NCBI GenBank assembly: GCA_031423955.1
Contig: JANPGJ010000036.1
Coordinates: 1 to 64,000 of the forward strand
Source of the DNA: JAEUOS01 sp031423955
Lineage (GTDB): Bacteria > Pseudomonadota > Gammaproteobacteria > Burkholderiales > JAEUOS01
Length of the DNA: 64,000 bases
Reading direction: 5' to 3'
In this document: positions 62,666 through 64,000 of the stretch, one piece after another
Layout of the letters: every line of letters begins with the position of its first letter
How positions within the stretch are numbered: the stretch's first letter is position 1
The notes under the pieces: model-generated
What the model was told of the DNA's origin: nothing
Database searches by the model: none
Seen by the model: only the letters and a program-made list of their open reading frames with translations
Translations under genes and position numbers: made by a program

Positions 62666-63301
62666 ATGAGAATGCTCAGAATTCTTGCAACTCTGGCGGC
62701 GGCGCTGGCCCTGGCGTTTGCAGGTGTGGCGGCGTGGGCGCAAGACGCGCCGGACGCCATCATCAAGCGCGCGGTCGACGAAGTGACAACGGCGATCAAG
62801 GCCGATCGCGAGATTCAGGCCGGCAACCGGCACAAGATAAATCAGCTGGTCGATACCAAGATCGTGCCGTACGTCAACTTTCAGCGGATGACGCAATCGG
62901 CGGTCGGCCGCCACTGGTCACGTGCGTCTGCCGAGCAGCAGCAGGCGCTGACGCGTGAGTTCAAGGGCTTGCTGACAAACACCTATGCTGGCGCGTTCTC
63001 GACCTACAAGAGCGATACGGTGATTGAATACAAGCCATTCCGCCTGCAGCCCGGTGAAGGCGATGCGGTGGTGCGCTCACTGGTCAAGCCTGGTGGCAGT
63101 GGCGAACCGATCCAGCTTGATTACTACCTCGAACGTTTCGACGGCGCCTGGAAAGTGGTCGATCTGAACGTCCTCGGTGCTCGACTGGTGGAAACCTACA
63201 AGAACCAGTTCAACTCGGAGATCGCGGCCAATGGCATCGACGGCCTGATCAAGGCGCTTGCGAGCAAGAATAAAACCATCGAAGCGAGAAGCAAGTCGTA
63301 G
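62666..63301 (+). CDS. mlaC: Periplasmic phospholipid carrier MlaC
   Basis: 211 residues from ATG 62666 (MRMLRILATLAAALALAFAG), with GGGA upstream; GTG 62651 would add 5 residues. Signal peptide cleaved near AWAQ (~25). Tol_Tol_Ttg2 domain: DTKIVPYVNFQRMTQSAVGR (~67-86), FKGLLTNTYAGAF (~102-114), WKVVDLNVLGARLVETYKNQF (middle region). Shuttles phospholipid between MlaA and MlaFED(B). Confidence 0.94.
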   Translation: MRMLRILATLAAALALAFAGVAAWAQDAPDAIIKRAVDEVTTAIKADREIQAGNRHKINQLVDTKIVPYVNFQRMTQSAVGRHWSRASAEQQQALTREFKGLLTNTYAGAFSTYKSDTVIEYKPFRLQPGEGDAVVRSLVKPGGSGEPIQLDYYLERFDGAWKVVDLNVLGARLVETYKNQFNSEIAANGIDGLIKALASKNKTIEARSKS

Positions 63302-63416
63302 GGTCGCAGCTTCATCCTTTCGGGGTGTCAGGCTGCGGTGTCGGCAGCCAGTGCGACCTGCGTGCCGCTTCTGCACAGGACAACGAATGCCGTTTTGCCT
63401 TCCCGCCAGGGTTTTG

Positions 63417-63647
63417 ATGGCTGATGCCCCTGGATTGCTTGCGCAGGGATCTCTCGCGCTGCGTGGTGGCGAGACAATTTTCGATCTCGGCGCTGTTATC
63501 GAGTGTGATTCGAGCCTGCTGGCATGTCTGAATGAATGGCGCCGCACGGCGGCCGGCAGCGGCGGCGTGATCCAGGCGATCAATGCGCCGGATGCGCTCA
63601 GACGGATCGCACGCCTCTACGGGGTAGAAGCGCTGACCCTTGGTTGA
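63417..63647 (+). CDS. mlaB: STAS-domain protein MlaB, N-terminally short
   Basis: 76 residues from ATG 63417; ATG 63387 would give 86. The STAS core is clear: GGETIFDLGAVIECDSSLLA (~21-40, DSS motif), CLNEWRRTA, then RIARLYGVEALTL at the end. MlaB activates MlaF. The first beta strand normally found before the helix is absent, and an adjacent frame reads NECRFAFPPG just before, as if a base were missing near 63398-63410; see findings. Position after mlaC supports the name. Confidence 0.75.
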   Translation: MADAPGLLAQGSLALRGGETIFDLGAVIECDSSLLACLNEWRRTAAGSGGVIQAINAPDALRRIARLYGVEALTLG

Positions 63648-63731
63648 GCTTGCCGTCGTGTTGCCGGCCTCGTGCGCGGCGCCGATGAGCGCAATGAACC
63701 AGAGCCTGGCCGGGATAGCGATTCCACATCC

Positions 63732-64000
63732 ATGAAATACGCGATTGCAGCGAGCGCTGTGCGCAAGCGATTTGGTGCCCTCGTTGCCTTGGACGCGGTT
63801 GACCTCGCGGTGGAGGAGGGCGAGTTTTTCGGCTTGCTCGGCCCGAACGGTGCCGGCAAGACGACCCTGATCTCCATCATCGCAGGCCTGACGCGGGCCG
63901 ACAGTGGACGGGTGGCCGTGATGGGCCATGACGTTGTCACCGACTATCGCCTTGCGCGCTCCAATCTCGGGGTAGTGCCGCAGGAACTGGTGTTCGACCC
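63732..64000 (+). CDS. ABC transporter ATP-binding protein, N-terminal part (runs off window)
   Basis: At least 89 residues from ATG 63732 (MKYAIAASAVRKRFGALVAL). Walker A LLGPNGAGKTTLISII (~38-53) and Q-loop region NLGVVPQELVFD (~78-89) are intact. The YadG/NatA-like style suggests an ABC-2 exporter whose permease would follow outside the window. It could in principle be linked to mlaB, 84 bases upstream, as ABC-2 genes often follow mla operons in betaproteobacteria. Confidence 0.9.
   Translation, partial: MKYAIAASAVRKRFGALVALDAVDLAVEEGEFFGLLGPNGAGKTTLISIIAGLTRADSGRVAVMGHDVVTDYRLARSNLGVVPQELVFD

Overview
The window looks like a chromosomal segment of a high-GC betaproteobacterium, probably Burkholderiales-like. 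This is inferred from gene content and order, not from a database match. Supporting signs are the order mutM / TPR lipoprotein / lolB / ispE / tRNA-Gln / prs / rplY / pth / ychF, the rapZ-hprK-ptsN-hpf-rpoN-lptB-lptA-lptC-kdsC-kdsD block, the mlaF-E-D-A-C-B order, and a Bug-type (TctC-like) solute receptor.

Layout. Bases 1-7455 are accessory metabolism: the end of a cytochrome P450, a DMT-family transporter, a Tat-exported amidohydrolase, and a leftward five-gene run of Bug receptor, aconitase-X large and small subunits, alpha/beta hydrolase and DUF169 protein. Bases 7785-9581 hold an unusual pair, a Lon-like AAA+ ATPase without a protease domain followed at once by a trypsin-fold serine protease. 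Bases 9635-26652 are mostly housekeeping: rsmD, coaD, a YfhL-type ferredoxin, a large dynamin-like GTPase, mutM, lolB, ispE, tRNA-Gln(UUG), prs, rplY, pth, a patatin-like protein, ychF, an AsmA protein and mutY. Bases 26665-37930 carry a free Lon substrate-binding domain, rapZ, psiF, hprK, ptsN, hpf, rpoN, the LPS transport and Kdo genes, and a CPA2 cation/proton antiporter.

Bases 38036-59547 form an MSHA-like type IV pilus locus, almost all leftward. From its upstream end it runs: ABC ATPase (broken by an amber codon at the Walker A lysine), sigma-54-dependent response regulator, MshM/ExeA-like ATPase, secretin MshL, MshN-like TPR protein, MshE ATPase, MshG, an MshI/PilM-PilN-like protein, MshJ/PilO-like, MshK-like, and two large pilin-like proteins. 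A rightward histidine kinase, an ABC-2 permease with a small partner, a prepilin with a very good sigma-54 promoter, and a PEP-CTERM protein follow. The regulator (GAFTGA motif), rpoN and the sigma-54 promoter together suggest sigma-54 control of at least that prepilin. The two halves of the apparent ABC-2 exporter lie at opposite ends of the locus.

Bases 59654-63647 encode the Mla phospholipid-transport system, whose mlaB looks N-terminally short, and the window ends in another ABC ATPase.

Most promising for follow-up are the AAA+/trypsin-fold pair, the amber codon exactly at the Walker A lysine, the sigma-54 circuit of the pilus locus, and the two related but atypical giant pilin-like proteins. 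Start codons were corrected from the longest open frames wherever ribosome binding sites, overlaps or family N-termini pointed to a better choice.
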